Of a DNA stretch of 64,000 nt, positions 48,687-60,948 are shown piece after piece (positions within the stretch are counted from its first letter, which is position 1; each line of letters begins with the position of its first letter). The notes below the pieces were generated by a model. The model ran no database searches and was not told the DNA's origin. It was given only the letters and a program-made list of their open reading frames with translations. This DNA is from Streptomyces sp. SCSIO 30461. Lineage in GTDB: Bacteria; Actinomycetota; Actinomycetes; Streptomycetales; Streptomycetaceae. A program made the position numbers and the translations under genes. Location of the stretch: assembly GCF_037023745.1 (NCBI RefSeq), contig NZ_CP146101.1, forward strand, positions 7,624,501-7,688,500, written 5' to 3'.

Positions 48687-51600
48687 CTACCGCCTGCGGC
48701 GGGAGCGGCCACCGCCCTCGGTGTCGCCGTCGTCGCCACGCGGGCCCAGCAGCTCGTCCGCCAGCGTCGGCAGGTCATCGAGCGGAGTCTCCTCCGCCCA
48801 GTCCGAGCGTGGCCGTGGCCGCCCCTGCTCGTCGACCTGCGGCAGCTCGCGCGTCCGGTCCTCGCCACCGGCCGGCGGCTCGTCCCGGAAGATGCCACGC
48901 GGCACCCGGTCCGCCAAATCCCTGTCCCGTACCGGAGGCAGCACTGCCGTCTCGTCGGCCGCCCGGTCCGGTGCGGCGTCAGGGACCTGGGGCAGGACAG
49001 TGGTCTCGGCATCCGACTGCGCGGCGTCAGGGACTCGGGGCAGGACGGTGGTCTTCGCGTCCGCCTCCGTCGCGCGGTCCGTCTCCGTCGCACGGTCCGG
49101 CTCCGTCGCACGGTCCGTCTCCGCCGTGTCGGGCTTCGTCATGTCGATGCGCGGGCGGGACGTCTCCACCGTCTGCGCCATGTCGCCGGCCGCGGGCTGC
49201 TGCTGAGCTGCCTGGACCGCCGCTGCCGCCGCGGCGGCGGATGCCGCCTCAGCCGCCCTGCGAGCGTCCTCGGCTCGCAGCAGAGCCTCCTCCGCCTTGC
49301 GTTGCCGCTCCCGGCGGCGCTCGTCCGCCTCCGCACGCAGTCGGGCCTCTTCCTCGGCCTGCCGGCGCCTGCGCTCTTCTTCCTCGCGCTGGGCCTTCTC
49401 CTCGGCCTCCCGCCGGCGGCGCTCCTCCTCGGCCAGAAGACGAGCCTCCTCGGCGCGCTGACGCGCTTCCTCCGCCTGACGCTCGGCTTCGCGCTGGCGA
49501 GCTTCCTCCAGTTCGCGGCGCTTGCGCTCCTCTTCCTCCGCCCGCAGCCTGGCCAGCTGCTCCTCCCGCTCACGCGCGAGGCGCTCCTCCTCGGCCTTGC
49601 GAGCCGCTTCCTCCTCGGCCTTGCGGCGGGCCTCCTCCTCGGCGGCCTTGCGCGCCTCCTCCTTGGCCCGCACCTCGGCCTCGGAGAGCGGCAGCATCCG
49701 GTCGAGCCGGTGCCGTACCACCGTGGTCACGGCCTCCGGCTCCTGACCGGCGTCCACGACCAGATAGCGGCCCGGGTCGGCGGCGGCCAGGGTGAGGAAC
49801 CCGGCGCGAACCCGCTGGTGGAACTCGGCCGGCTCCGACTCCAGCCGGTCCGGCGCCTCGGTGAAGCGCTCGCGTGCGGTCTCCGGGGACACGTCGAGCA
49901 GCACGGTCAGATGAGGGACGAGGCCGTCTGTTGCCCAGCGGGAGATACGGGCGATCTCCGTCGGCGAGAGGTCACGGCCCGCGCCCTGGTAGGCGACGGA
50001 CGAGTCGATGTAGCGGTCCGAGATGACGATCGCACCACGTTCCAGCGCCGGGCGGACCACCGTGTCGACGTGTTCGGCGCGGTCCGCCGCGTACAGCAGG
50101 GCTTCCGCTCGGTGCGAGAGACCGGCCGACGACACATCGAGCAGGATCGAACGCAGGCGCTTGCCGATGGGTGTGGCACCCGGTTCGCGGGTGACGACGA
50201 CCTCATGGCCCTTGGCCCGGATCCAGTCGGCGAGGGCATCCACCTGAGTGGACTTGCCCGCACCGTCACCGCCTTCCATGGCGATGAAGAAGCCCGTCTC
50301 GGCGGGTGCCTGTGCCGGGTCGGCGCCACGGCGTACGGCGTCCGCCAGATCGCGCCGCAGCGGTACACCGGATCGGTCATCCGTCTTGGCGAGCACGATC
50401 GCCGCCACCGGCAGCAGCAACGCGCCCACCAGCATCAGCGTGAAGGCGGCGCCGCCGTGGGCGAAGACGAAGTCGCCGTTGGCGAGGCGGTGCGGGCCGA
50501 TCGCCGCCGCGAGCAGCGGGGCGGCGACCGCGGCCAGGCCGATCGCGACGCGGACGACTGCCTGGAGGTGCTCGGTGATCCGGGCCTGGCGGTGCTGTTC
50601 GGTCTCCAGGTCGATCAGGGCGTGCCCGATGTGCGCGGCGACTCCGGCCGCGAAGCCCGCCACTACGGCGATGAGCAGCGAGGTCGCGGTGTCCGGCACG
50701 AGGCCGAGCGCCAGCAGGGCGAGACCGGTGACGGCGATCGCCAGCGCGAGGAGCCGACGGCGCGACAGTGCGGGGAGCACGCTCTGGGCTCGCCTGATCC
50801 CCAGCCCGGTGCCCCCGGTCAGGGCGAGGACGAGCAGGGCGAAGGCGACGGGACCGCCGCCGAGGTCACGGGCGTGCAGTGCGGCGACCGCCGCGGCGGA
50901 CGCGATGGCACCGGCGACCGCGGCGCAGGCCAGGACGAGCAGCGGCACGGCACCCGTACGGCCCTTGTCGCGCGCGCCGCCGGTGGACGGGCGGCGCAGT
51001 CCCTCCAGCGGGGAACGGGGGCGCGGGGTCGATGTGTCGGGCAGCTCGACGGCGTACAGCACGGACATGCAGGCGGCGAACAGGCCAGCGGCGACATACG
51101 AGCCCAGTGCGGCCTGGTGCAGCGAGAACCACGCGATCCCGGAGCCCAGCAGATTGCCGACCAGGGTGGCGACCAGCAGTACCGCGGCACCAGCGGGGAT
51201 CACCACGAAGGAGGTGCGCAGAGAGAGCCGGCGCAGTGCTTCCTGATGGTCCGGAAGGGGACGTACGGCCGCGCCTTCCAGGGGCGGCGCGGGCAGCAGG
51301 GCGGGTGCCGCGCTCTCCCGCGCGACGGTCCAGAAGCGCTCGGCGACGCCGATGACGAAGACCGTGGCGAGTACGTAGGCGAGGGCGGAGTCCGCGGTCC
51401 AGTCGATCCACAGCGGGGCGATCACCAGCAGGGCGGTACGCACCCCGTCGGCACCGATCATCGTCCAGCGGCGGTCCAAGGGGCCGCTGGGTGCGGTGAG
51501 CGCGGTGAGCGGCCCCAGCAGCACGGCACCGAACAGGAGCGTGGCCAGCACACGGGCACCGAACACGGCCGCGACCGCGAATGCCGCGCCGCGGTAGCCA

Positions 51601-51860
51601 CCGCCGAAGGCCCCCGCAGTGACCGCGGCCTGAAGCGCCAGCAGGATCAGCACCAGCAGCGCGAGCGCGTCGCCGATGCCGCCGATGAGCTGCGCGCCCC
51701 ACAGCCGCCGCATGGCGGGGACCCGCAGCAGTGATCGGACGGCGCGTTCTCGTGAATCCGCGGCAAGGGCATCCATACCGGGTGCCCGCTGGTCGTCTGC
51801 CGTTGCTGCTCCTGGGTCGGTGGCGGCGTTCTGGGCCGCCTGCTGCTCGGCTCGCGTCAT
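48687..51860 (-). CDS. tmk: thymidylate kinase with N-terminal membrane domain and C-terminal coiled coil
   Basis: 1057 residues, about five times a normal Tmk. Residues 1 to about 510 resemble an MFS transporter with 10-12 hydrophobic helices (MRRLWGAQLIGGIGDALALLVLILLALQ and onward). Residues about 520-720 form a complete thymidylate kinase: FIAMEGGDGAGKSTQ P-loop, the TREPGATPIGKRLR (DRX/TREPG) motif, DRYIDSSVAYQGAGRDL. Residues about 725-905 are a continuous Glu/Arg/Ala coiled coil and the last 150 are a disordered region with repeated DRATE units. The kinase converts dTMP to dTDP. This fusion is typical of Streptomyces as I recall; what the membrane part does is unknown. The ATG 51860 start fits the membrane domain. 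Confidence 0.88.
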   Translation of the reverse strand: MTRAEQQAAQNAATDPGAATADDQRAPGMDALAADSRERAVRSLLRVPAMRRLWGAQLIGGIGDALALLVLILLALQAAVTAGAFGGGYRGAAFAVAAVFGARVLATLLFGAVLLGPLTALTAPSGPLDRRWTMIGADGVRTALLVIAPLWIDWTADSALAYVLATVFVIGVAERFWTVARESAAPALLPAPPLEGAAVRPLPDHQEALRRLSLRTSFVVIPAGAAVLLVATLVGNLLGSGIAWFSLHQAALGSYVAAGLFAACMSVLYAVELPDTSTPRPRSPLEGLRRPSTGGARDKGRTGAVPLLVLACAAVAGAIASAAAVAALHARDLGGGPVAFALLVLALTGGTGLGIRRAQSVLPALSRRRLLALAIAVTGLALLALGLVPDTATSLLIAVVAGFAAGVAAHIGHALIDLETEQHRQARITEHLQAVVRVAIGLAAVAAPLLAAAIGPHRLANGDFVFAHGGAAFTLMLVGALLLPVAAIVLAKTDDRSGVPLRRDLADAVRRGADPAQAPAETGFFIAMEGGDGAGKSTQVDALADWIRAKGHEVVVTREPGATPIGKRLRSILLDVSSAGLSHRAEALLYAADRAEHVDTVVRPALERGAIVISDRYIDSSVAYQGAGRDLSPTEIARISRWATDGLVPHLTVLLDVSPETARERFTEAPDRLESEPAEFHQRVRAGFLTLAAADPGRYLVVDAGQEPEAVTTVVRHRLDRMLPLSEAEVRAKEEARKAAEEEARRKAEEEAARKAEEERLAREREEQLARLRAEEEERKRRELEEARQREAERQAEEARQRAEEARLLAEEERRRREAEEKAQREEEERRRRQAEEEARLRAEADERRRERQRKAEEALLRAEDARRAAEAASAAAAAAAVQAAQQQPAAGDMAQTVETSRPRIDMTKPDTAETDRATEPDRATETDRATEADAKTTVLPRVPDAAQSDAETTVLPQVPDAAPDRAADETAVLPPVRDRDLADRVPRGIFRDEPPAGGEDRTRELPQVDEQGRPRPRSDWAEETPLDDLPTLADELLGPRGDDGDTEGGGRSRRRR

Positions 51861-52071
51861 CCGCCCAGCCTATCCGGAGCGGCCGACTCACCGATGGCCA
51901 CGTCCGAACAAACGCGCGGAGGGCGAATGGAGAGCGTGGACGGTGGGCGCGCGGACGGAGGCGGGTATGCGCGACGCACGCCGAGGGGCCACCTCAATCG
52001 CTGGTCGATGAGGTGACCCCGCGGCGAGTCCGGTCCGGCTGTGGCGCGTCCGGTCGCGTGTGCGCCCGGTG

Positions 52072-54936
52072 CTACTCGTCCGCGGCGGGCGCCGTCGCCG
52101 ACTTCGCCGCAGTCTTCTTGACTGTGGCCTTCTTCGCCGTGGTCTTCTTGGCCGCCGCAGCCGTCGTCGTCTTCTTCGCCGCGGTCTTCTTGGCTGTCGT
52201 CGTCTTCTTCGCCGCGGTCTTCTTCGCCGCCGCCTTCTTGGCGGGCGCCTTCTTGGCGGCCTTCTTCGCCGGCCCCTTCGCCCTCTTCTCAGCCAACAGT
52301 TCGAAACCACGCTCAGGAGTGATGGTCTCAACGCTGTCGGCGGTCCGCAGGGTCGCGTTGGTCTCGCCGTCGGTGACATACGGCCCGAAGCGCCCGTCCT
52401 TCACCACGACCGGGCGCTCACTCACCGGATCGGTGCCGAGCTCCTTCAGCGGCGGCTTGGCCGCCGCCCTCCCCCGCTGCTTCGGCTGGGAGTAGATCGC
52501 CAGCGCCTCTTCCAGCGTGATGTCGAAGAGCTGGTCCTCGGTCTCCAGCGAACGCGAGTCCGTGCCCTTCTTCAGATACGGCCCGTAGCGCCCGTTCTGG
52601 GCCGTGATCTCGACGCCCTCGGCGTCCGCGCCGACGACGCGCGGCAGCGACATCAGCCGCAGCGCGTCCTCCAGGGTGACCGTGTCGAGGGACATCGACT
52701 TGAAGAGGGACGCCGTACGCGGCTTCACCGCGTTCTTCCCCGTCTTCGGCGTGCCCTCGGGCAGCACCTCGGTGACATACGGCCCGTAGCGCCCGTCTTT
52801 GGCGACGATCTCATGCCCGGTCTGGGGGTCCTTGCCCAGCTCGAAGTCGCCGCTCGGCTTGGCGAGCAGTTCTTCGGCGAGCTCGACGGTCAGCTCGTCC
52901 GGTGCGAGGTCGGCGGGGACATCGGCACGCTGGTGGCCCTCGGCGTCCTTCTCGCCGCGCTCCACATACGGGCCGTAACGGCCCACCCGGAGCACGATGC
53001 TGTTGCCCACCGGGAAGGAGGAGATCTCACGTGCGTCGATGGCACCGAGGTCGGTGACGAGCTCCTTGAGGCCGCCGAGGTGGTCGCCGTCGCCGTTGCC
53101 GGCTTCGGCTGCGCCGCCCGCGGAGCCGCCGGTGACAGTGCCCTCGCCGAAGTAGAAACGCTTCAGCCACGGCACGGCCTGGGCCTCACCGCGGGCGATG
53201 CGGTCGAGGTCATCCTCCATCTTGGCGGTGAAGTCGTAGTCGACCAGCCGTCCGAAGTGCTTCTCCAGCAGGTTGACCACGGCGAAGCTCAGGAAGGACG
53301 GCACCAGTGCCGTGCCCTTCTTGAAGACATAACCGCGGTCGAGGATCGTGCCGATGATCGACGCGTAGGTCGACGGCCGGCCGATCTCGCGCTCTTCGAG
53401 CTCCTTGACGAGGGTGGCCTCGGTGTAGCGGGCCGGGGGCTTGGTGGCATGTCCGTCCACCGTGATCTCCTCGGCGGTGAGCCGGTCGCCCTCCGCGACC
53501 TGCGGAAGGCGGCGCTCGCGGTCGTCCAGCTCCGCATTCGGGTCGTCCGCGCCTTCGACGTACGCCTTCATGAAGCCGTGGAAGGTGATCGTCTTACCGG
53601 ACGCCGAGAACTCCGCGACCCGCCCGTCGGCCCCGGTGCCGCCGATCCTGACGGTGACGGAGTTACCGACCGCGTCCTTCATCTGGGAGGCGACGGTCCG
53701 CTTCCAGATCAGCTCGTAGAGGCGGAACTGGTCGCCTGTGAGACCGGTCTCAGCGGGGGTGCGGAAGCGGTCGCCCGAGGGGCGGATCGCCTCGTGCGCC
53801 TCCTGCGCGTTCTTGACCTTGCCGGCGTAGGTCCGCGGCTTCTCGGGCAGGTAGTCGGCGCCGTAGAGCTGGGTGACCTGTGCCCGGGCCGCGGCGACGG
53901 CGGTGTCCGAGAGCGTGGTCGAGTCCGTACGCATATAGGTGATGAAGCCGTTCTCGTACAGCTTCTGCGCGATCTGCATCGTGGCCTTCGCCCCGAAGCC
54001 GAGCTTCCGCGACGCCTCCTGCTGGAGGGTGGTGGTGCGGAACGGCGCGTACGGCGAGCGGCGGTACGGCTTCGACTCGACCGACCGCACCGAGAACGCG
54101 GCGTTCTCCAGCGCGGCCCTGAGGGCGCGCGCGTTCGCCTCGTCGAGGTGGAGCACCTGGTCGGACTTGAGCCGCCCGTCCGGACCGAAGTCGCGCCCCT
54201 GGGCGACGCGCCTGCCGTCGACCGTGGTGAGCCGCGCCGTGAAGGCGGCCGGGTCGGAGGCATCGCCGGTACGGCCGGTGGCGAAGGTGCCGGTCAGGTC
54301 CCAGTACTCGGCGGAGCGGAAGGCGATGCGCTCGCGCTCGCGCTCGACGACGAGGCGGGTGGCCACGGACTGGACCCGGCCCGCCGACAGGCGCGGCATG
54401 ACCTTCTTCCACAGGACCGGGGAGACCTCGTAGCCGTAGAGGCGGTCGAGGATGCGGCGGGTCTCCTGGGCGTCGACCATGCGCTTGTTGAGCTCGCGCG
54501 GGTTGGCCACAGCCTCACGGATGGCGTCCTTGGTGATCTCGTGGAAGACCATCCGGTGGACGGGGACCTTGGGCTTGAGCACTTCGAGCAGATGCCAGGC
54601 GATCGCCTCGCCCTCGCGGTCCTCATCGGTGGCGAGGTAGAGCTCGTCGGATTCGGCGAGCTGCTCCTTGAGCTTCCTGACCTGCGCCTTCTTGTCGGCG
54701 TTGACGACATAGATGGGCTGGAAGTCATGCTCGACATCCACGCCGAGGCGGCGTACCTCGCCCGTGTACTTGTCAGGGACTTCGGCGGCCCCGTTCGGGA
54801 GGTCGCGGATGTGCCCGACGCTTGCCTCGACGACATAGCCGGGGCCGAGGTAGCCCTTGATCGTCTTCGCCTTGGCAGGCGACTCGACGATGACGAGTCG
54901 ACGGCCGCCCTGTGCGGTCTCGCTGGTCGGGGACAA
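52072..54936 (-). CDS. topA: DNA topoisomerase I
   Basis: 954 residues of type IA topoisomerase, relaxing negative supercoils. Toprim: RLVIVESPAKAKTIKGYLG and the DEDREGEAIAWHLLEVL acidic motif. The active-site tyrosine lies in GFITYMRTDSTTLS (about residue 333). Instead of zinc fingers the C-terminus has repeated GRYGPYV-type modules (four or more) and ends with about 70 residues of Lys/Ala/Thr repeats, the basic tail typical of Streptomyces and Mycobacterium TopA that gives processivity. Start TTG 54936 (L-S-P-T-S-E-T) has GGAGAG upstream and precedes the conserved part closely; no ATG is suitably placed. Confidence 0.93.
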   Translation of the reverse strand: MSPTSETAQGGRRLVIVESPAKAKTIKGYLGPGYVVEASVGHIRDLPNGAAEVPDKYTGEVRRLGVDVEHDFQPIYVVNADKKAQVRKLKEQLAESDELYLATDEDREGEAIAWHLLEVLKPKVPVHRMVFHEITKDAIREAVANPRELNKRMVDAQETRRILDRLYGYEVSPVLWKKVMPRLSAGRVQSVATRLVVERERERIAFRSAEYWDLTGTFATGRTGDASDPAAFTARLTTVDGRRVAQGRDFGPDGRLKSDQVLHLDEANARALRAALENAAFSVRSVESKPYRRSPYAPFRTTTLQQEASRKLGFGAKATMQIAQKLYENGFITYMRTDSTTLSDTAVAAARAQVTQLYGADYLPEKPRTYAGKVKNAQEAHEAIRPSGDRFRTPAETGLTGDQFRLYELIWKRTVASQMKDAVGNSVTVRIGGTGADGRVAEFSASGKTITFHGFMKAYVEGADDPNAELDDRERRLPQVAEGDRLTAEEITVDGHATKPPARYTEATLVKELEEREIGRPSTYASIIGTILDRGYVFKKGTALVPSFLSFAVVNLLEKHFGRLVDYDFTAKMEDDLDRIARGEAQAVPWLKRFYFGEGTVTGGSAGGAAEAGNGDGDHLGGLKELVTDLGAIDAREISSFPVGNSIVLRVGRYGPYVERGEKDAEGHQRADVPADLAPDELTVELAEELLAKPSGDFELGKDPQTGHEIVAKDGRYGPYVTEVLPEGTPKTGKNAVKPRTASLFKSMSLDTVTLEDALRLMSLPRVVGADAEGVEITAQNGRYGPYLKKGTDSRSLETEDQLFDITLEEALAIYSQPKQRGRAAAKPPLKELGTDPVSERPVVVKDGRFGPYVTDGETNATLRTADSVETITPERGFELLAEKRAKGPAKKAAKKAPAKKAAAKKTAAKKTTTAKKTAAKKTTTAAAAKKTTAKKATVKKTAAKSATAPAADE

Positions 54937-55583
54937 CTTCGCTCTTCTCTCCGGTCGACGCTCGCTGCGCACGTACTCGTGTGGCGTACGGCGTACAGGC
55001 CGCACTGTCACTGCTGTCGCTGCGGAGTGTGACGGTACAACCCGCCCCCGTGTCAAACGGCAAAAGCCCGCAACGGCCACTCGAACGGTAACCCGACTCC
55101 GCCCATTCCTGCCGCCCGGAACGCCACGCCGGATGTCAACCGGAGGCCGAAGGGAAGCGGAACGCGGCGCACCGGATCCCCGCCGCCCCCGCCCCGCACA
55201 GCGGGCGGCACGGCTGTCCGGCAGCCGGGACCGGCAGGTCCGGAGAGGTGCGGGAGGCGGGCGACGGCCCGGTTCCTGTGGACGCGCCGTGTGTTCACCC
55301 GGGCGGCGCCAGAGGCCGTGGTCACGGGCCCGGCGTGGCACTGGTCACTGTCGCGGGAACCACACCCGGCCGCACCCCGCCCGCATCCGGAACCGGGAGG
55401 GCCTCTCACCCGACGACGCGGATCGAACGCATTTCCGATAACATTTCGGTCTGCCACCCGAGCCATGGCCAAAATCGCCCCGACACGACGCTGGCACCAC
55501 GCCCACGCCATGCCCGACCCCGCAGCCAACGGGCGGAACCACGTGCCGGGCGTGGCGGCACGGACACGCGGGGGAGCCGGAAC
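54937..55583. other. 647-bp region upstream of topA without a gene
   Basis: No frame shows convincing codon usage or similarity. The topA promoter should lie in its left part. I see no RNA gene or repeat. Confidence 0.45.
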
Positions 55584-57101
55584 CTACGAAGCGGCCCGCA
55601 CCGGATCGAGGAACCCCTCCTCCACCAGCAGCCTGATGGCCCCAGGCGTACGGTCCCGCAACAGCACCGGATCCTCGCCCAGGAGCTGGGCGATGGCGTC
55701 CAGGATCCGCCCGGCGCTGAGCGTCCCGTCGCAGACCCCGGCGAAACCAGCGCCGACATGGTCGACCCTGGTGGCACGGCGCATGCCGCGGTTCTGCCGC
55801 AGCACCACGTGCTCGGGGTCCTCCGCGCCGGGCGGCCCCACCTGCTCCTGCGTCACCTCGGGAGCGAGCATGAAGGCGTCGGCGAGCAGCCCCGCGTCGT
55901 CGCGTGCCCGCAGATAGTCCTGCCGCGCGAAGTGGGCCCGTACCGCCTCGCCGAGCGGCTGCTCCACAGGGTGCGGCCATTCCTCCACGACGACCGACGG
56001 GCGGTCCGAACCGGATTTGCGCAGCGTGATCCAGCCGAAGCCCACCGCCTTGGTGCCGCGCGCATCGAACTCGTCCAGCCAGGCGTCGTACCGCGCCGCG
56101 TACTCCTCGGGGGGCGTCCGGTGGTCACCGCCGTCCCTGAGCCACAGCTCGGCGTACTGCGTCACGTCCTGCACCTCGCGCTGCACGATCCAGGCGTCGC
56201 AGCCGCGCGGGACCCAGGAGCGCACCCGCTCCTGCCAGTCCTCCCCTTCCACGTGCTGCCAGTTGGCGAGGAACTGCGCGAACCCGCCTTCGTTCAGCCG
56301 GTCTCCCGCCTGCTGCACGAGCGAGCGGCACAGATCATCCCCACCCATGCCACCGTCCCGGTAGGTGAGCCGGGCGCCGGGAGAGATGACGAAGGGGGGA
56401 TTGGAGACGATCAGGTCATACGTCTGCGACGCGACCGGTTCGAAGAGCGAGCCCTCGCGCAGGTCGGCCTCGGGCGCCCCGGACAGGGCGAGCGTGAGAC
56501 GGGTGAAGGCCAGCGCCCGCGGGTTGAGGTCGGTTGCCGTGACGCGGGTCGCGTGCTGGGACGCGTGCAGGGCCTGGATCCCGGAGCCGGTACCCACGTC
56601 CAGCGCGCTGGGGACCGGTGTGCGGACGGTGATGCCGGCCAGCGTGGTGGAAGCTCCGCCGACACCGAGCACCACCGCCCTGCCGCTGCCGCTCGCACCC
56701 CCGGCGCCACCGACCGCGCAGCCGAGATCGGAGACGATGAACCAGTCCTGGCCGTCGGGCCCACCGTACGGACGGACGTCGACCGTGGCCCGCACCCCGT
56801 CGCCCTCCTCGACCAGCCAGCCGTCGGCGACGGCTTCGTCCAGGGGCAGCGCGGCGCGCGCCCGGCCGCTGGGAACGGTGCGCTGGAGGAGGAACAGCCG
56901 GACGAACGTCTCAAGCGGGGAGTCGCCGCGGGTGGCGCGCACCGCAGGGACGGTCTCACTGCGGGCGAGCGCGGCGTAGGCCGGCGCGCCGAGCAGGTCG
57001 AGCAGGCCGTCGGCCGTGAAGTCGGCGGCGAGCATGGCCTCACGCAGCCGGGCGGACCGATCGGGCAGAGGGAGGCTCGCGGGGAAACTGGTCGTACTCA
57101 C
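55584..57101 (-). CDS. class I SAM-dependent methyltransferase
   Basis: 505 residues. The N-terminal about 150 residues form a helical substrate domain, followed by a Rossmann methyltransferase: SAM motif I SALDVGTGSGIQALHAS near 165, acidic loop VTATDLNPRALAFTR, and the catalytic IVSNPPFVISPG motif (NPPF) typical of N6-adenine, RNA-guanine or glutamine methyltransferases. The C-terminal 200 residues are acidic with an unassigned domain. The layout resembles RlmG/RsmC-like rRNA methyltransferases, but the target is not determinable from sequence. ATG 57101. Confidence 0.85.
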   Translation of the reverse strand: MSTTSFPASLPLPDRSARLREAMLAADFTADGLLDLLGAPAYAALARSETVPAVRATRGDSPLETFVRLFLLQRTVPSGRARAALPLDEAVADGWLVEEGDGVRATVDVRPYGGPDGQDWFIVSDLGCAVGGAGGASGSGRAVVLGVGGASTTLAGITVRTPVPSALDVGTGSGIQALHASQHATRVTATDLNPRALAFTRLTLALSGAPEADLREGSLFEPVASQTYDLIVSNPPFVISPGARLTYRDGGMGGDDLCRSLVQQAGDRLNEGGFAQFLANWQHVEGEDWQERVRSWVPRGCDAWIVQREVQDVTQYAELWLRDGGDHRTPPEEYAARYDAWLDEFDARGTKAVGFGWITLRKSGSDRPSVVVEEWPHPVEQPLGEAVRAHFARQDYLRARDDAGLLADAFMLAPEVTQEQVGPPGAEDPEHVVLRQNRGMRRATRVDHVGAGFAGVCDGTLSAGRILDAIAQLLGEDPVLLRDRTPGAIRLLVEEGFLDPVRAAS

Positions 57102-57266
57102 CCGCCCATTCTCACCCGTGAGGCAGGCAGGTGTACCGCCGCACGGCCGAGGTGCCGACCAGGGCGCGGAACGGATTCAGAGCCCGGCGGCCGGGCGCCG
57201 GGCTCGGAACGGATGCACGGTCCGGCGGCCGGGGGCGCCCGACGGCCGGACCGGGGCGAGAGCCCG

Positions 57267-57953
57267 CTATTCGCCGGAAGGCTTCCCGGCGGACTTCGAC
57301 GGGCCGCTCGCGTTCGACGGCTCGGCCGGGGGCTCGGCAGCCGGCTGCGAGGCGGCGCTCGCGGGAGCCGACGCGTCCGAGCCGGGATTCGCGCTCACCG
57401 ACGGCTTGGCCTTCTGGCAACCGGGCTGACTGACCATCGCCTTGCCCAGCTCACCCGACTGGAGCTTGGACAGCGCGCCCTGGTCCATCTTCTCGATCTC
57501 GGAAAGCCCGTCGGCGATGTCCTGGAGGCCATCCCCGAACGCCTGCTGATCCTTGAGGTCCAGCGCGTCGACCTGCTTCTTGAGCTTCACATACGCGGCG
57601 GCCGTCGCCTTGAGCTCCTTGATCGCGTCCTGCTGCAGGGTCGCGCCGTTCTCGACCGGAGGCGTACCGGCCGACTCCACCGCCGCCGCCAGGGCGGTGT
57701 TGGCGTCGGCGATGTCCTGGAAGGCCTTCGAATCGGCGGCCTGGATGTCGGCCGGCTTGCCGTCGGCGGGGGTCGAGAGGATCACCTGCTGGGCGTCAGC
57801 CCTCTTCTGGATCTGCGGCTGCGCTTTGCCGCAGACCGACTTGGCCCAGGCGTTCACCTTGGCCGCGTTGTCCTCGCCGCTGCAGCCGGACAGCGCGAGC
57901 ACGAGTACCGCACCGCCTGACACGGACGCCGCGAGCTTCTTGTTCACCTTCAC
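57267..57953 (-). CDS. small secreted lipoprotein
   Basis: 228 residues. A signal peptide ends in a lipobox (LALSGC, cysteine about residue 24). The mature part is a helical bundle (VNAWAKSVCGKAQPQIQKRADAQQ, AFQDIADANTALAAAVESA, LQQDAIKELKATAAAYVKLKKQVDALDLKDQQAFGDGLQDIADGLSEIEKMDQGALSKLQ) with two cysteines, VCG and GCQ, that may pair. The end is an Ala/Pro/Ser-rich disordered tail. The family is common in Streptomyces with no known role. GTG 57953 has GGAAGGG upstream; GTG 57947 is an alternative. It is immediately upstream of the methyltransferase gene in the same direction. Confidence 0.75.
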   Translation of the reverse strand: MKVNKKLAASVSGGAVLVLALSGCSGEDNAAKVNAWAKSVCGKAQPQIQKRADAQQVILSTPADGKPADIQAADSKAFQDIADANTALAAAVESAGTPPVENGATLQQDAIKELKATAAAYVKLKKQVDALDLKDQQAFGDGLQDIADGLSEIEKMDQGALSKLQSGELGKAMVSQPGCQKAKPSVSANPGSDASAPASAASQPAAEPPAEPSNASGPSKSAGKPSGE

Positions 57954-58173
57954 CGGATCGGTCCCTTCCAAGGCTCTCGGCCCCGGAACATACACGGCAA
58001 GAGGAGGCCAACCGCATGACAGCCATCCGATATACAACCCTTTGCAGCCATTTGAACCAAGAGATTCGAGGCCCTCGTCACGTCCGCCTCAGGCCTGTGT
58101 CTCGTCGTGAGACCTGACTCGTCGGATCGCTTCGCCGAAGCACCGCCCCGCCCTTCTGGACAGCGAAACGGGA

Positions 58174-58211
58174 ACGGGCGGACGACACGCCAATGCGTGC
58201 CGCCCGCCCGT
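58174..58211 (-). terminator. possible terminator after hppA
   Basis: Interrupted inverted repeat: ACGGGCGG (58174-58181) with CCGCCCGT (58204-58211), and an inner CACG/CGTG pair. It lies 38 bases past the hppA stop. Confidence 0.4.
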
Positions 58212-58249
58212 GGCTTGAACCGGTGACTCACACAGAGCGCGGAGCCCTG

Positions 58250-60646
<2,397 letters not shown>

Positions 60647-60684
60647 TCGTCCTCCTTGACGTTCAGAGCTCAAGATGTGGACGG

Positions 60685-60690
60685 ATTGTA
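60685..60690 (-). promoter_or_regulatory. candidate -10 box for hppA
   Basis: TACAAT on the minus strand, 39 bases before the hppA start, in an unusually A/T-rich intergenic stretch (60647-60948). No good -35 is visible at 16-18 bases. Confidence 0.4.
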
Positions 60691-60948
60691 GGGAGCGGAA
60701 CCTGATCAAAACAGGGCGCGGTGAACGGAATTGACCTTTACTTGCTCCTCAGCAAAAAGATCGCACTCCCAGATACCCACCGAAAGCAGTAACGGTGCAA
60801 AAGCATTGACGCTTGATCAATGATCTATACAAATGGAAAAGACCCTGCTCAGCAGGGCCGGTCAGATGAATGGTCATATGCAGCGGCATATGCACGACGG
60901 GGCCTACGAGGCCACTGGGTCAGGGGGTACGGGGGTGTAGGCCGAGGG

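Noticed and set aside
47553..51734. Very long plus-strand open frame opposite tmk and holB
   Set aside because: It is the antisense shadow expected in high-GC coding DNA; tmk and holB on the minus strand have clear motifs.
52060..55032. Long plus-strand open frame opposite topA
   Set aside because: Composition is typical of an antisense frame, with no recognisable domain, while topA is unambiguous.
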